Positions 8,005-15,677 of a DNA stretch of 22,791 nucleotides are shown in pieces. The translations under genes were made by a program, and so were the position numbers. The stretch is from Chloroflexota bacterium (GTDB lineage: Bacteria; Chloroflexota; Anaerolineae; Aggregatilineales; Phototrophicaceae): contig QGUR01000024.1 of assembly GCA_003242205.1 (NCBI GenBank), positions 1 to 22,791 of the forward strand, in the 5' to 3' direction. The notes under the pieces are model-generated. The model did no database searches. It was not told the DNA's origin and saw nothing but the letters and a program-made list of their open reading frames with translations. Each line of letters begins with the position of its first letter. The stretch's first letter is position 1.

Positions 8005-8060
8005 GCGCGGTCTTTGCGATACAATAGGAGCGCACTGAGACCGTTTCGAGGATGAACCCT

Positions 8061-8804
8061 ATGCAACAGCATGACGTGTCACGGGTGCTGGTGATCGCCG
8101 CGCACCCGGATGACATCGAGTTTGGCGCAGCCGGCACGGTCGCCACATGGACGCGCGCCGGAATCGACGTCGCCTACTGCATCGTGACCGATGGATCGGC
8201 AGGCAGCAACGATCCGGGTGTTAGCTCCAGCCATCTGGCAGAGATTCGACGGCAGGAGCAGATCGAAGCGGCTGCCTGTGTGGGCGTGTCCGATGTCCGG
8301 TTTCTGGACTATCAGGACGGCGTGCTCCAGCCGACCATCGAACTTCGGCGCGACCTGACGCGTCTCATTCGCGAGCTACGCCCGCAGCGCGTGGTCATTT
8401 CCGATCCCACGACCGTGCTGGTTTCCGGCGATGGGTTCCACTACATCAACCACCCTGACCACCGCGCGGCAGCCGAAGCCGCGCTGTATGCCATCTTTCC
8501 AAGCGCCGAATCGCGGCCCATCTTTCCGGAATTGCTGGCCGAAGGGCTGGAGCCGCATCACGTGAATGAAGTGTGGATGACGCTGACGAATCAGCCGGAC
8601 GTGTTCGTAGACATCACGGATGTTCATGAAATCAAGCTGAACGCGCTACTCTGCCACAGGTCGCAGATCGACCAGCAGGCAGCGCGCTTCGTGCGCGAGG
8701 CGGACCGGCGCGCCGGGGAGCAGATTTCCGTGCAGTATGCCGAACCATTTCGCGTTATGACGTTTTATCCGGAACAGCCTGCAGAATCTTCAATGCCATC
8801 ATGA
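8061..8804 (+). CDS. PIG-L family deacetylase
   Basis: This is a zinc-dependent de-N-acetylase of the LmbE/PIG-L family, acting on GlcNAc-type substrates such as those in mycothiol/bacillithiol or glycolipid synthesis. The N-terminal zinc motif AAHPDDIEFG (H15, D18) and the third ligand in NHPDHRAA (H134) are intact, as are YCIVTDGSAGSND and RRQEQIEAAACVGV. It has 247 residues, which is typical. The start is put at ATG 8061 because GAGGA (8048-8052) is spaced 8 bases from it; the in-frame ATG at 8052 overlaps that ribosome site. There is no signal peptide. Its stop overlaps the next start by ATGA, so it is translated together with a DNA glycosylase, an unexpected pairing. The exact substrate is not readable; a thiol-glycoside pathway is possible but no other pathway gene is present. 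Confidence 0.9.
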   Translation: MQQHDVSRVLVIAAHPDDIEFGAAGTVATWTRAGIDVAYCIVTDGSAGSNDPGVSSSHLAEIRRQEQIEAAACVGVSDVRFLDYQDGVLQPTIELRRDLTRLIRELRPQRVVISDPTTVLVSGDGFHYINHPDHRAAAEAALYAIFPSAESRPIFPELLAEGLEPHHVNEVWMTLTNQPDVFVDITDVHEIKLNALLCHRSQIDQQAARFVREADRRAGEQISVQYAEPFRVMTFYPEQPAESSMPS

Positions 8805-9322
8805 GTCCAGCGTCAGAAGTACTACCGGACATTCTTGGGCCGGGCCTGAAAGTTGTCTTTTGCGGAACGGCGGCTGGCAGGATTTCCGCCCGCGAAGGCG
8901 CGTACTATGCCGGGCCGGGCAACCTGTTCTGGCAGATGCTCTATCAGATGGGGCTGACGCCGCGTGTGCTGGAGCCGCATGAATATGTCACAGTGAGGCA
9001 GTACGGCATCGGCCTGACCGATCTGGCCAAGCATACATCCGGCGCAGACAAGTCACTGCGGGTGCAGGATTTTGACACCGCCGCGCTGCGCTGGAAGATC
9101 AAAATGCATGCCCCGCTGGCGCTGGCATTCAACGGCAAGCGCGCGGCGCAGGAATTTTACGGGCGGCGCAACATCCCTTATGGCCGCCTGCGCGAGCCGC
9201 TGGGCAGTACGGCCGTTTTTGTGCTGCCTTCGACTTCCAGCCTGGCCAGGCGATTCTGGGATGAAAGCGCCTGGATGGAACTGGCCGAGTGGCTGCGCGA
9301 ACGGGAGGGGCAGCGCACCTAA
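8801..9322 (+). CDS. Mug/TDG-type uracil-DNA glycosylase homologue
   Basis: This resembles the mismatch-specific uracil-DNA glycosylases that remove uracil or ethenocytosine from DNA. Family features are LKVVFCGTAAG (16-26), EGAYYAGPGNLFWQMLYQMG (32-51), YGIGLTDLAK (68-77), LALAFNGKRAAQEF (106-119) and the DNA-intercalating loop VLPSTSSLAR (141-150). In Mug proper, motif 1 is GINPG with a catalytic-water-binding Asn; here it reads GTAAG, so that Asn is replaced by Ala (A24). The fold should be kept, but activity or substrate may differ. Its 173 residues are near the normal 168. The start ATG overlaps the PIG-L stop (ATGA) and has no Shine-Dalgarno of its own, indicating translational coupling. 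Confidence 0.85.
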   Translation: MSPASEVLPDILGPGLKVVFCGTAAGRISAREGAYYAGPGNLFWQMLYQMGLTPRVLEPHEYVTVRQYGIGLTDLAKHTSGADKSLRVQDFDTAALRWKIKMHAPLALAFNGKRAAQEFYGRRNIPYGRLREPLGSTAVFVLPSTSSLARRFWDESAWMELAEWLREREGQRT

Positions 9323-9335
9323 TTTGCGTTAAGGT

Positions 9336-9341
9336 TATAAT
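9336..9341 (+). promoter_or_regulatory. perfect TATAAT, probable promoter of the AI-2E family gene
   Basis: A perfect -10 hexamer stands in the 84-bp gap between the glycosylase stop and the transporter start, about 66 bp before the ATG. No good -35 is present at 16-18 bp, so strength or an activator is uncertain. Confidence 0.4.
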
Positions 9342-9406
9342 TTCAAAGTCGTTGCTAGCTGTCGCTGTGGTGCTTCGCAGGGCAGGGTTCGGAAAGGATC
9401 GCCTCG

Positions 9407-10522
9407 ATGACGACTGGACAGGTTATGCGGAACACGCTGGTTGTTCTCGTGACCCTGGGGCTGGCGTATATTGTGCTGTTGAGTTACAGGGTTGTCATCG
9501 GGCTGCTGATCGCGATTGTGCTCGCCTCGGCATTGCGCCCCATCGTCATGCGCCTGCAGCGCCTGCGTATCCCTCAGGGGTTGGCGATTGTGCTGGTTTA
9601 TGGCCTTGTTGGCATCATCAGCGTGTTGATGATCGCGGCGGTTGTCCCGCCCATGGTCAACCAGTTCGCTACATACCTGCAGAACGAAGATCGCCTCGCC
9701 AATCGCCTCATCCTCGCGCAGGGCTATGTCGAGCGCTTTCTGGAGCAGATCACCGGCAACGATATTGACGTCGGCGTGGAGCCGGACGCAATCCGTCAGG
9801 AAGTGGCGCGGGTTGTCGGCCAGTTTCGCCGCACCGCGCCGACATTGGTTTCCGATGTGGGCGAGTTCATCGGTGACTTTGTGCTGGTTCTGGTGATGGG
9901 CGTTTACTGGATTTCCGCCCGCGACCGGGGCGTCGGCTATCTGTCGCAGTTCGTGCCGCTCAGCCGGCGCGAGCGGGTTCGGGTCATTATCGAGGAAATC
10001 GAGGTCGGTCTGGGCTCTTATCTGCGCGGCTTGGTACTGGTATCGCTGATTGTTGGAGGTCTCAGTTTCATCATTCTGGCGCTTCTGCGCGTGCCCAACG
10101 CTGCCGCCATCGGCTTCGTCTACGGACTGTCGACGGCCATTCCGATCATCGGCGGCTTTATCGGTGTTGCCACATCCACGTTCCTGGCACTGATCGCGTC
10201 GCCCATTAACGCCGTGACCGTGCTTATCGTGACGACTGCCCTGCAGCAGTTCGAAAATTACGTGCTGTCGCCGCGTATCATGTCGCGCAGCGTCGAGTTC
10301 GATCCGTTGCTTGTCATCGTGTTCGTCTCAGCGGGCTTCGCGCTTAACGGCATAACCGGCGCGCTGCTCTCCATCCCGGTCGCCGGCACGGTTGCGATCC
10401 TGCTGAAACATCTGGTTTTCGAGCCGCGCATCGAAAAGGTCGTGCCGGTTCGAGTCGAGGGCGGCGTTCTGCTGACTCCCACCGACAACGCTGAAGCTGC
10501 ACAGCGACTGCCGGACGAATAG
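9407..10522 (+). CDS. AI-2E/PerM family transporter
   Basis: This is a polytopic inner-membrane protein of the UPF0118 (YdiK/PerM/TqsA) family. Members have been linked to export of autoinducer-2 or to sodium/proton exchange; the substrate here is unknown. It has about eight membrane segments: two at residues 9-40, one at 60-82 (VLVYGLVGIISVLMIAAVVPP), a cytoplasmic/periplasmic central stretch 85-150, then helices from 155 to the end. Family signatures are RRERVRVIIEEIEVGLGSYLRG, the helix that follows, the glycine-rich AIPIIGGFIGV and the conserved LQQFENYVLSPRIMSRSVEFDPLLVI. Its 371 residues are typical. AAAGGA (9393-9398) is 8 bases from the ATG. It ends 14 bp from the convergent KARI-like gene with no clear terminator between. 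Confidence 0.93.
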   Translation: MTTGQVMRNTLVVLVTLGLAYIVLLSYRVVIGLLIAIVLASALRPIVMRLQRLRIPQGLAIVLVYGLVGIISVLMIAAVVPPMVNQFATYLQNEDRLANRLILAQGYVERFLEQITGNDIDVGVEPDAIRQEVARVVGQFRRTAPTLVSDVGEFIGDFVLVLVMGVYWISARDRGVGYLSQFVPLSRRERVRVIIEEIEVGLGSYLRGLVLVSLIVGGLSFIILALLRVPNAAAIGFVYGLSTAIPIIGGFIGVATSTFLALIASPINAVTVLIVTTALQQFENYVLSPRIMSRSVEFDPLLVIVFVSAGFALNGITGALLSIPVAGTVAILLKHLVFEPRIEKVVPVRVEGGVLLTPTDNAEAAQRLPDE

Positions 10523-10536
10523 GGCTGGTCTGCCCG

Positions 10537-11562
10537 TCAGAAGGGCGAGGAATCGGGTTCCGCGGGTGGGCTGTCGTCGTTGCGTCGCATAAGCTCCAGC
10601 GTTTCCTGTTCCATTTCCCACAATTCCATACGTTCGCGCTCGCGCAGAAGCTGCTTCAGGCGGGGATAGTCAGCGGCGAACTCGCGCGCCCATTCCTGGG
10701 CAAAACGCCCGCTGCGGATTTCCTCCAGCGTGATTTCCATCAGCCGTTCGAGTTTAAGCTCGTTGAAGCGTTCGTACCGGCTGAGCGTGCCGTACTGCCC
10801 GGTCAGGCTGGTTAGCTTGAGCGTTTCCATCAGGCCGAGCCGGGATGCCTGCTGGAGATAATCGCCGGTTTCGCCCGACAGATAAAGCTCCGTAAAGACT
10901 GCTTCCGGCGGAAAGCCATGGTTCATCAACAGATTGGCCGCCGTAATCACGATGTGGTGAAAAGCCGGCAGAACCGCCTGTTGCAGAAACAGATCCAGCT
11001 CCGCTTCCTGCTCAAAGCGAATTTCGACCGCGCCCTGCCGCAGCGCGCCCAACGCCCGCGCGACCGCCAGCACGGTGCGCCAGGCCTGTCCGGTTGCGTC
11101 CTGACCTACGGCGACAAAGCTGGCGAAGCCGCGCCCGTTCACATAGCGTTCGCGCACTGCCGCGCCGACCGTGCGCGCTGCTACCAGCCCAACATCGACA
11201 AACGGCGGCGCTTCGATGAATCCGAAGGCGACGTTATACGCGCTGCTGAAGATGAGCGTCTGCCCCTTACGCAGATGCGGCGATACTTGTTCGAGGTAAA
11301 TCTGTGGCATCGCTTCATCGCGGTAGAGCAGCATCAGGATGTCGCAGTTGCGCGTCACCTCCTCGATCGTAGCGGTCGGGAAGCCATCACCGACCGCCGC
11401 GCCGAGCCGTTCCTCGCGATTATCGCAGACGAGCACGTCGACGCCGCTGTCGCGCAGGTTGAGGGCGCACGGGCAACCCATTTTGCCGTATCCGATCACG
11501 CCAACTCGCCGTCCACGCAGATCCTCAAGATTACCATCTTCATCATGGTAAATAATGGTCAT
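10537..11562 (-). CDS. ketol-acid reductoisomerase-like protein with altered catalytic residues
   Basis: The overall plan is that of class I KARI (IlvC): Rossmann domain LRGRRVGVIGYGKMGCPCALNLRDSGVDVLV, HLRKGQTLIFSSAYNVAFG, then the all-helical domain with EQEAELDLFLQQAVLP and a Glu/Arg-rich C-terminal tail. Its 341 residues equal a standard IlvC. The active site is not standard. The usual HGFN histidine is Ser (S107), the Lys of the PKGPG loop is Arg (R130), the second magnesium ligand of DLFGE is Gln (Q194) while D190 remains, and the ECLHE pair reads TELYLSGE, keeping only E225 in register. It is therefore unlikely to make branched-chain amino acids in the normal way. The dinucleotide fold is intact and ends in CDNREE, an acidic residue suggesting NAD rather than NADP (inference). 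Only 25 bp separate its start from a divergent lipoprotein gene. Confidence 0.75.
   Translation of the reverse strand: MTIIYHDEDGNLEDLRGRRVGVIGYGKMGCPCALNLRDSGVDVLVCDNREERLGAAVGDGFPTATIEEVTRNCDILMLLYRDEAMPQIYLEQVSPHLRKGQTLIFSSAYNVAFGFIEAPPFVDVGLVAARTVGAAVRERYVNGRGFASFVAVGQDATGQAWRTVLAVARALGALRQGAVEIRFEQEAELDLFLQQAVLPAFHHIVITAANLLMNHGFPPEAVFTELYLSGETGDYLQQASRLGLMETLKLTSLTGQYGTLSRYERFNELKLERLMEITLEEIRSGRFAQEWAREFAADYPRLKQLLRERERMELWEMEQETLELMRRNDDSPPAEPDSSPF
11531..11551. repeat. inverted repeat at the divergent KARI-like/lipoprotein starts
   Basis: TTACCAT (11531-11537) and ATGGTAA (11545-11551) are perfect reverse complements with a 7-bp spacer. The repeat lies in codons 4-11 of the KARI-like gene and about 37 bp before the lipoprotein start. 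An operator is possible, but 7-bp repeats are common by chance in a window this size. Confidence 0.25.
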
Positions 11563-11587
11563 AGTCAGTCGCTTGTCATCAGGGAAT

Positions 11588-12040
11588 ATGCCAATGGTCG
11601 CTCAACGATACCTTGCCGGTCTGGTTCTGGCAATCTGCGTGCTGGCGGGATGTGGGCCGGGACAGCCAGCGCCGACCGCCGTTCCGTTTGCCCGTTATTC
11701 AGCCCAACAGGTTTTGGACCATCTGGTTCAGGCAGGGTTGAGTGTCGAAAAGCCGCAGCGTGATATGCTGGTCGGGCGCGACGCGCCGGCGGGGTTCAGC
11801 GACCGGTATATCTTTGAGATTGAGGCGATCGCTCCCAACGGCGGGCAGGTGCTGGTATTCAATGACCCGGCGCGGCTGGCGGAGTGGGAAGCGTATATCG
11901 AACGGCTACGGGCGCGTTCGACCACGCGGCGCGACGTAATTTATACCTACGTGCACCATAACGTGCTGCTACAGTTGAATGCCAACCTCATGCCCGATGT
12001 GGCGCAAGCCTACCGCGACGCTTTGGAACGACTGGAATGA
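11588..12040 (+). CDS. small lipoprotein of unknown function
   Basis: From ATG 11588 this gives 150 residues, starting MPMVAQRYLAGLVLAICVLAGCGPG. That is a lipoprotein signal with lipobox LAGC and the lipidated cysteine at 22, followed by a Pro/Ala linker. The mature part (about 35-150) is a small alpha/beta domain without a family I recognise: SAQQVLDHLVQAGLSVEKP, then DRYIFEIEAIAPNGGQVLVF and RLAEWEAYIERLRA. The 'VLDHLVQAGL' opening resembles small domains that bind or sense at the cell surface, but I assign no function. AGGGA lies just before the ATG. An in-frame ATG at 11555 would overlap the start of the divergent gene and lacks a ribosome site. It probably sits in the membrane, facing outward. 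Confidence 0.8.
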   Translation: MPMVAQRYLAGLVLAICVLAGCGPGQPAPTAVPFARYSAQQVLDHLVQAGLSVEKPQRDMLVGRDAPAGFSDRYIFEIEAIAPNGGQVLVFNDPARLAEWEAYIERLRARSTTRRDVIYTYVHHNVLLQLNANLMPDVAQAYRDALERLE

Positions 12041-12065
12041 TGTCGTGAGATCAGCCGATCAGATG

Positions 12066-12074
12066 TGCTATACT
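12066..12074 (+). promoter_or_regulatory. extended -10 promoter of recD2
   Basis: TG-C-TATACT is an extended -10 element, 35 bp upstream of the RecD2 ATG; transcription would start near 12081. There is no good -35, as is common for extended -10 promoters. Confidence 0.5.
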
Positions 12075-12109
12075 TGGCGCTATATTCGCAAGAGAAGCTT
12101 CAATGCCGC

Positions 12110-14344
12110 ATGGAACGTCTTTCCGGCACGATCGAACGTATCACGTTCTACAACCCTGATAACGGCTACACCGTTCTAAAACTGCTGCCCGACCAGCGCC
12201 GTTTGGACGCTGCGCGCGACGGCACGGTCGCGGTGGTCGGTATGCTGCCGGAACTATCGGTCGGCGAGACGGTTGAATTCACCGGGCAGTGGGTCGAAAA
12301 CAAGACATACGGCAAGCAGTTTGAGGCTGAGCGCGTCACAACGGTTACGCCGACCAGCATTCAGGGGCTGATTAATTACCTCGGAAGTGGTCTGGTGAAG
12401 GGTATCGGGCCGGTGACAGCCGAGCGAATCGTCAACCATTTTGGCCTGCGTACGCTTGAGATTCTCGACCGCGAGCCGGACCGCCTGTACGAAATCCCCG
12501 CCATCAAACCACGGCTCATCGAGCGCCTGATCGACACATGGAGCAAGACACAGGCCGCCCGAAACGCCATGATCTTTTTGCAGGGTTACGGCGTCAGCAG
12601 CCGTCTCGCCACCAAGATTTACAACCATTACGGCGACGAGACCATCCAGAAAGTTCAGTCTGACCCGTACACGCTGGCGGATGATGTCTATGGCGTGGGC
12701 TTCGTGAAGGCAGACGCGATTGCGCAGAATATGGGCGTCGCGCCGGACGCGCCTTCCCGCCTGCGCGCCGGGCTGCGCTATGCCTTGAATCAGGTCGCCA
12801 ATGAGGGCCACGTTTTTCTGCCGCGAGAGGAACTGCTGCGTACAACCGCTGAATTGCTGAAAATCGAGCGAACCGAGAGTCTGGAGCAGGTACTCGGCCA
12901 GCAGTTGCTGAAAAACGAGCTTGTGGCCGACCGGGCGATCACCGGTGACGGCGAGCAGGTGGAGGCAATCTACCTGCCGGTTTTCTATCACTGCGAGACG
13001 CGGGTCGCTCAACGGCTACGCCGGCTGGAAAGCGCGCCTTCGCCCATTCGCAACGAGGTCAAAAGCCTTCACTGGGACGAGTTTCTGGGTAAGCTGAGCA
13101 GGAAAAGCCGGCTTGAGTTGAGCGCGCAGCAGCAGGAAGCGGTGCGCGCTTCGCTGACCAACAAGATTTCGGTGCTGACCGGCGGGCCGGGAACCGGAAA
13201 GACCACCACGCTGCGTATGGTGATCGAGGCGCTGGATGAACTCGGCTTCTCGTTTGCGCTGGCGTCACCGACCGGGCGCGCTGCCAAGCGGCTGAGCGAA
13301 TCGACCGGCAGACTCGCCAGCACCATTCATCGTTTGCTGGGCTACTCGCCTGTCGAGGGCTATCTCAAGGATCAGGACGATCCGCTCGACGCCGACATGG
13401 TCATCGTCGATGAAACGTCGATGGTGGACCTCGTTCTTTTCCACCATCTGCTCAAGGCGCTGAAACCCGAAACGCATTTGCTGTTGGTTGGCGACGTGAA
13501 CCAGCTTCCCAGCGTCGGCGCGGGCAACGTCTTGCGCGACATAATCGACAGCGGCATTGCCCATGTCACCCGGCTGGAGACGATTTTCCGGCAGGGGAAG
13601 GACAGCCATATCGTCGTCAACGCTCATCGCGTCAACATGGGCGAGCTGCCGTTCATGGACAACAACAGCACCGACTTCTTTTTCTTCGGCGCGGACGATC
13701 CTGCCAAAGCCGCCGAACTGGTCGTCGATATCGTGCAGAACCGCCTGCCGGCCAAATTCGGCGTCGACCCGCTGGCGGACGTGCAGGTGATCGCGCCGAT
13801 GTATCGCGGGGCGTGTGGCGTTGATGCCCTTAACGACCTGCTGCAAAAGGCGCTCAACGGCAATCGCCGCCGGGCTGAACGGCAGTTTGGCGGGCGCATC
13901 TATCGCGCGGGCGACAAGGTCATGCAGACCCGCAATAACTATGACAAGGATGTCTTCAACGGCGACATTGGCCGCATCCACGGCATCAACTTTGACGAGA
14001 ACACCGTTCAGGTGATGATGGACGATGGCATGCTGGTGGAATACGACTGGAGCGAAATGGACCAGTTGCGCCACGCCTTCTGCATCAGCACCCACCGCAG
14101 CCAGGGTTCCGAGTACCCGGTCGTCGTCATCCCGATTCTGACGCAGCACTACATGATGCTGCAGCGCAACCTGCTGTATACGGCGATCACACGTGCCAAG
14201 AAGATCGCCGTGCTGGTCGGCAGTCGCCGCGCGGTAGCGATGGCAGTCAAGAACAACAAAGTGGCCGAACGCTACAGCAACCTGCGCGTTCGTCTGCGAA
14301 ATCCCCACTTCGACGAAGGCGACATCGACGACGAGCCGTTTTGA
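12110..14344 (+). CDS. recD2: ATP-dependent DNA helicase RecD2
   Basis: This is a superfamily 1B 5'-3' helicase of the RecD2 (YrrC) type, found in bacteria without RecBCD and involved in mismatch, fork and break repair. The N-terminal 90 residues are OB-like (GTIERITFYNPDNGYTVLKL); residues about 90-220 hold helix-hairpin-helix repeats (GLVKGIGPVTAERIVNHFG, GYGVSSRLATKIYNHYG, VYGVGFVKADAIA). The motor has Walker A GGPGTGKT (358-365), Walker B VDETSMVD (D434, E435), GDVNQLPSVGAG, the Arg motif TIFRQ, and the C-terminal THRSQGSEYPVVVIP and LLYTAITRAKK. The 744-residue length is normal. I start it at ATG 12110 (MERLSGTIE), where homology begins; an upstream in-frame codon at 12065 would add residues lying on the promoter. 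The last 73 bp overlap the convergent membrane-protein gene. Confidence 0.96.
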   Translation: MERLSGTIERITFYNPDNGYTVLKLLPDQRRLDAARDGTVAVVGMLPELSVGETVEFTGQWVENKTYGKQFEAERVTTVTPTSIQGLINYLGSGLVKGIGPVTAERIVNHFGLRTLEILDREPDRLYEIPAIKPRLIERLIDTWSKTQAARNAMIFLQGYGVSSRLATKIYNHYGDETIQKVQSDPYTLADDVYGVGFVKADAIAQNMGVAPDAPSRLRAGLRYALNQVANEGHVFLPREELLRTTAELLKIERTESLEQVLGQQLLKNELVADRAITGDGEQVEAIYLPVFYHCETRVAQRLRRLESAPSPIRNEVKSLHWDEFLGKLSRKSRLELSAQQQEAVRASLTNKISVLTGGPGTGKTTTLRMVIEALDELGFSFALASPTGRAAKRLSESTGRLASTIHRLLGYSPVEGYLKDQDDPLDADMVIVDETSMVDLVLFHHLLKALKPETHLLLVGDVNQLPSVGAGNVLRDIIDSGIAHVTRLETIFRQGKDSHIVVNAHRVNMGELPFMDNNSTDFFFFGADDPAKAAELVVDIVQNRLPAKFGVDPLADVQVIAPMYRGACGVDALNDLLQKALNGNRRRAERQFGGRIYRAGDKVMQTRNNYDKDVFNGDIGRIHGINFDENTVQVMMDDGMLVEYDWSEMDQLRHAFCISTHRSQGSEYPVVVIPILTQHYMMLQRNLLYTAITRAKKIAVLVGSRRAVAMAVKNNKVAERYSNLRVRLRNPHFDEGDIDDEPF

Positions 14345-15390
14345 TTTTGCGCCGGTTGCTGATTGTGAATGGCGGCTTCGCTCTCACTACGCGTGCGCGG
14401 GCTGATTACTGCTATAGCCATAATCAGGAGCAGCATCGCAATTTGCACCTGTTCTGGATTGGGTGCCGTCATGAGAACGACGCCAACACTCATCGTGAAT
14501 AGCAGGAGCAAGAGTGTGCGCACGAAGCCGTAGTCGCGGACGATGAGGAATGCCAGCCAGAGCATATAGTAAGCAGTGTAGGGGCCCGCTACTAACGCAA
14601 CCACAGCCAAATACCAGTACACTTCTGCCTGCGAAACATCAGCAAGTTGGCGGCGCGTAAGGCCCATACCGGGTTTGAAAGTAAAGGCTCGGAGCGCTGC
14701 AACTATGGCAAGAAATGCCACGGCAGTTACAAGACCGTGTGTACCTGCCAGACTGAGGGTATACCCTGGCAGGGTGTCCACGAACAACGGATAGTACATT
14801 GCCTGTAACCAACGCTCAATGACCGTGGGCGTGAAAAGTAGCGGCAGTAACACGATCACAAGAGTCGTGACGGCTGCGGTGTAATCACGGTTTCGCGCTG
14901 CCTTGACTCCGTCGTAGATCAGAAATGTCCAGCTATCCTGTGGCCTTAACAAAAGAAACGCCCATGCGATTCCGCGCGCCGGTCCTTTTACTTCTGCAAA
15001 GAGCAGGAGAAGGCCAATGCCGGTAACCGTACCGGTGATGTTCGCCGACGCTAGCATATACAGGAAAGGTGGCGTGAAGATAAGCGAAAGTTTTGCTGCC
15101 AGCGTCAGCAGTTGATTTTTGTTGCCGATAACTAGTGGAAGGGAAAAAAACACGTTCCAGAAGGCAGACCAGCGCGAGCCGGCAATTACGAACGGTAGAC
15201 CGATGAGAGCAACGTGCGGCGGGCTGGTAAAAGGAGATTTATTGCCTTCGACGAGCTCGTAGGACTCATCGTTCATCAGAATTTGCAGGCTACCATTTCG
15301 TATAACAAGAGTATCAGTATCGTTAACGGTGAAAAGTAATGCCGCAACCAGTGCTACCAGGGCAGGGCTAACCAATCCGATCCAACGCAA
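14272..15390 (-). CDS. polytopic membrane protein, unknown function
   Basis: About eight to ten hydrophobic segments span the protein (SPALVALVAALLF, FTPPFLYMLASANITG, TALVIVLLPLLF-type stretches, WYLAVVALVAGPYTAYYMLWLAFLIV, TLLLLLFTMSVGVVLM, VQIAMLLLIMAIAVI). The LLRPQDSW loop after the fourth segment and the general layout recall integral-membrane GT-C-type glycosyltransferases, but I cannot show that. The first start-like codon is TTG at 15388-15390, without a ribosome site. The frame is open further upstream to 15471 and codes plausible residues (SEIEAVLEQPANLSG), then meets TAA and directly before it an in-frame ATG (15475-15477). The true start is therefore unclear. The polar C-terminal tail (about 335-372) runs into the end of recD2. 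Sampled GC is about 48-53%, below its neighbours, suggesting transfer or relaxed selection. Confidence 0.65.
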   Translation of the reverse strand: MRWIGLVSPALVALVAALLFTVNDTDTLVIRNGSLQILMNDESYELVEGNKSPFTSPPHVALIGLPFVIAGSRWSAFWNVFFSLPLVIGNKNQLLTLAAKLSLIFTPPFLYMLASANITGTVTGIGLLLLFAEVKGPARGIAWAFLLLRPQDSWTFLIYDGVKAARNRDYTAAVTTLVIVLLPLLFTPTVIERWLQAMYYPLFVDTLPGYTLSLAGTHGLVTAVAFLAIVAALRAFTFKPGMGLTRRQLADVSQAEVYWYLAVVALVAGPYTAYYMLWLAFLIVRDYGFVRTLLLLLFTMSVGVVLMTAPNPEQVQIAMLLLIMAIAVISPRTRSESEAAIHNQQPAQNQNGSSSMSPSSKWGFRRRTRRLL

Positions 15391-15486
15391 TAAATTCGCA
15401 TTTTGCTCATGGTAGCCAGAGAGATTTGCAGGCTGCTCTAATACGGCTTCGATCTCCGAAAGAGGGGGTATTTACATGGTTCCGTT

Positions 15487-15492
15487 ATTATA
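15487..15492 (-). promoter_or_regulatory. perfect TATAAT just before the membrane-protein gene
   Basis: On the minus strand TATAAT (15487-15492) ends 9 bases before an in-frame ATG (15475-15477). Initiation would fall near 15480, so the transcript would be almost leaderless at this ATG, which is immediately followed by TAA. No clean -35 is seen at 17 bp. Confidence 0.4.
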
Positions 15493-15665
15493 GGTGTTCG
15501 GTAGGTAAATCATTGTAAAGATTTATTAGCGCAACGACGAGCCGTTCTAGGCACGATCCTGAGCGCGAGCTATGGGCCGATGCGCTTTCGTAACTCTCAT
15601 CTGCCGATCATCGTTTTTGAGTAGCTGCGCCTTATCTTTCATATGTCGCGTGTCGCGCTTATGTC

Positions 15666-15674
15666 AGGAGAAGG
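15666..15674 (+). promoter_or_regulatory. ribosome-binding site deciding between two adjacent ATGs
   Basis: AGGAGAAGG precedes tandem ATG codons at 15675 and 15678. The AGGAG core (15666-15670) is spaced 7 bases from the second and only 4 from the first, so 15678 is the likelier start. Confidence 0.6.
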
Positions 15675-15677
15675 ATG

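Noticed and set aside
13265..14308. 347-codon minus-strand frame opposite recD2
   Set aside because: Antisense shadow of the helicase motor; the composition is typical of reversed coding sequence.
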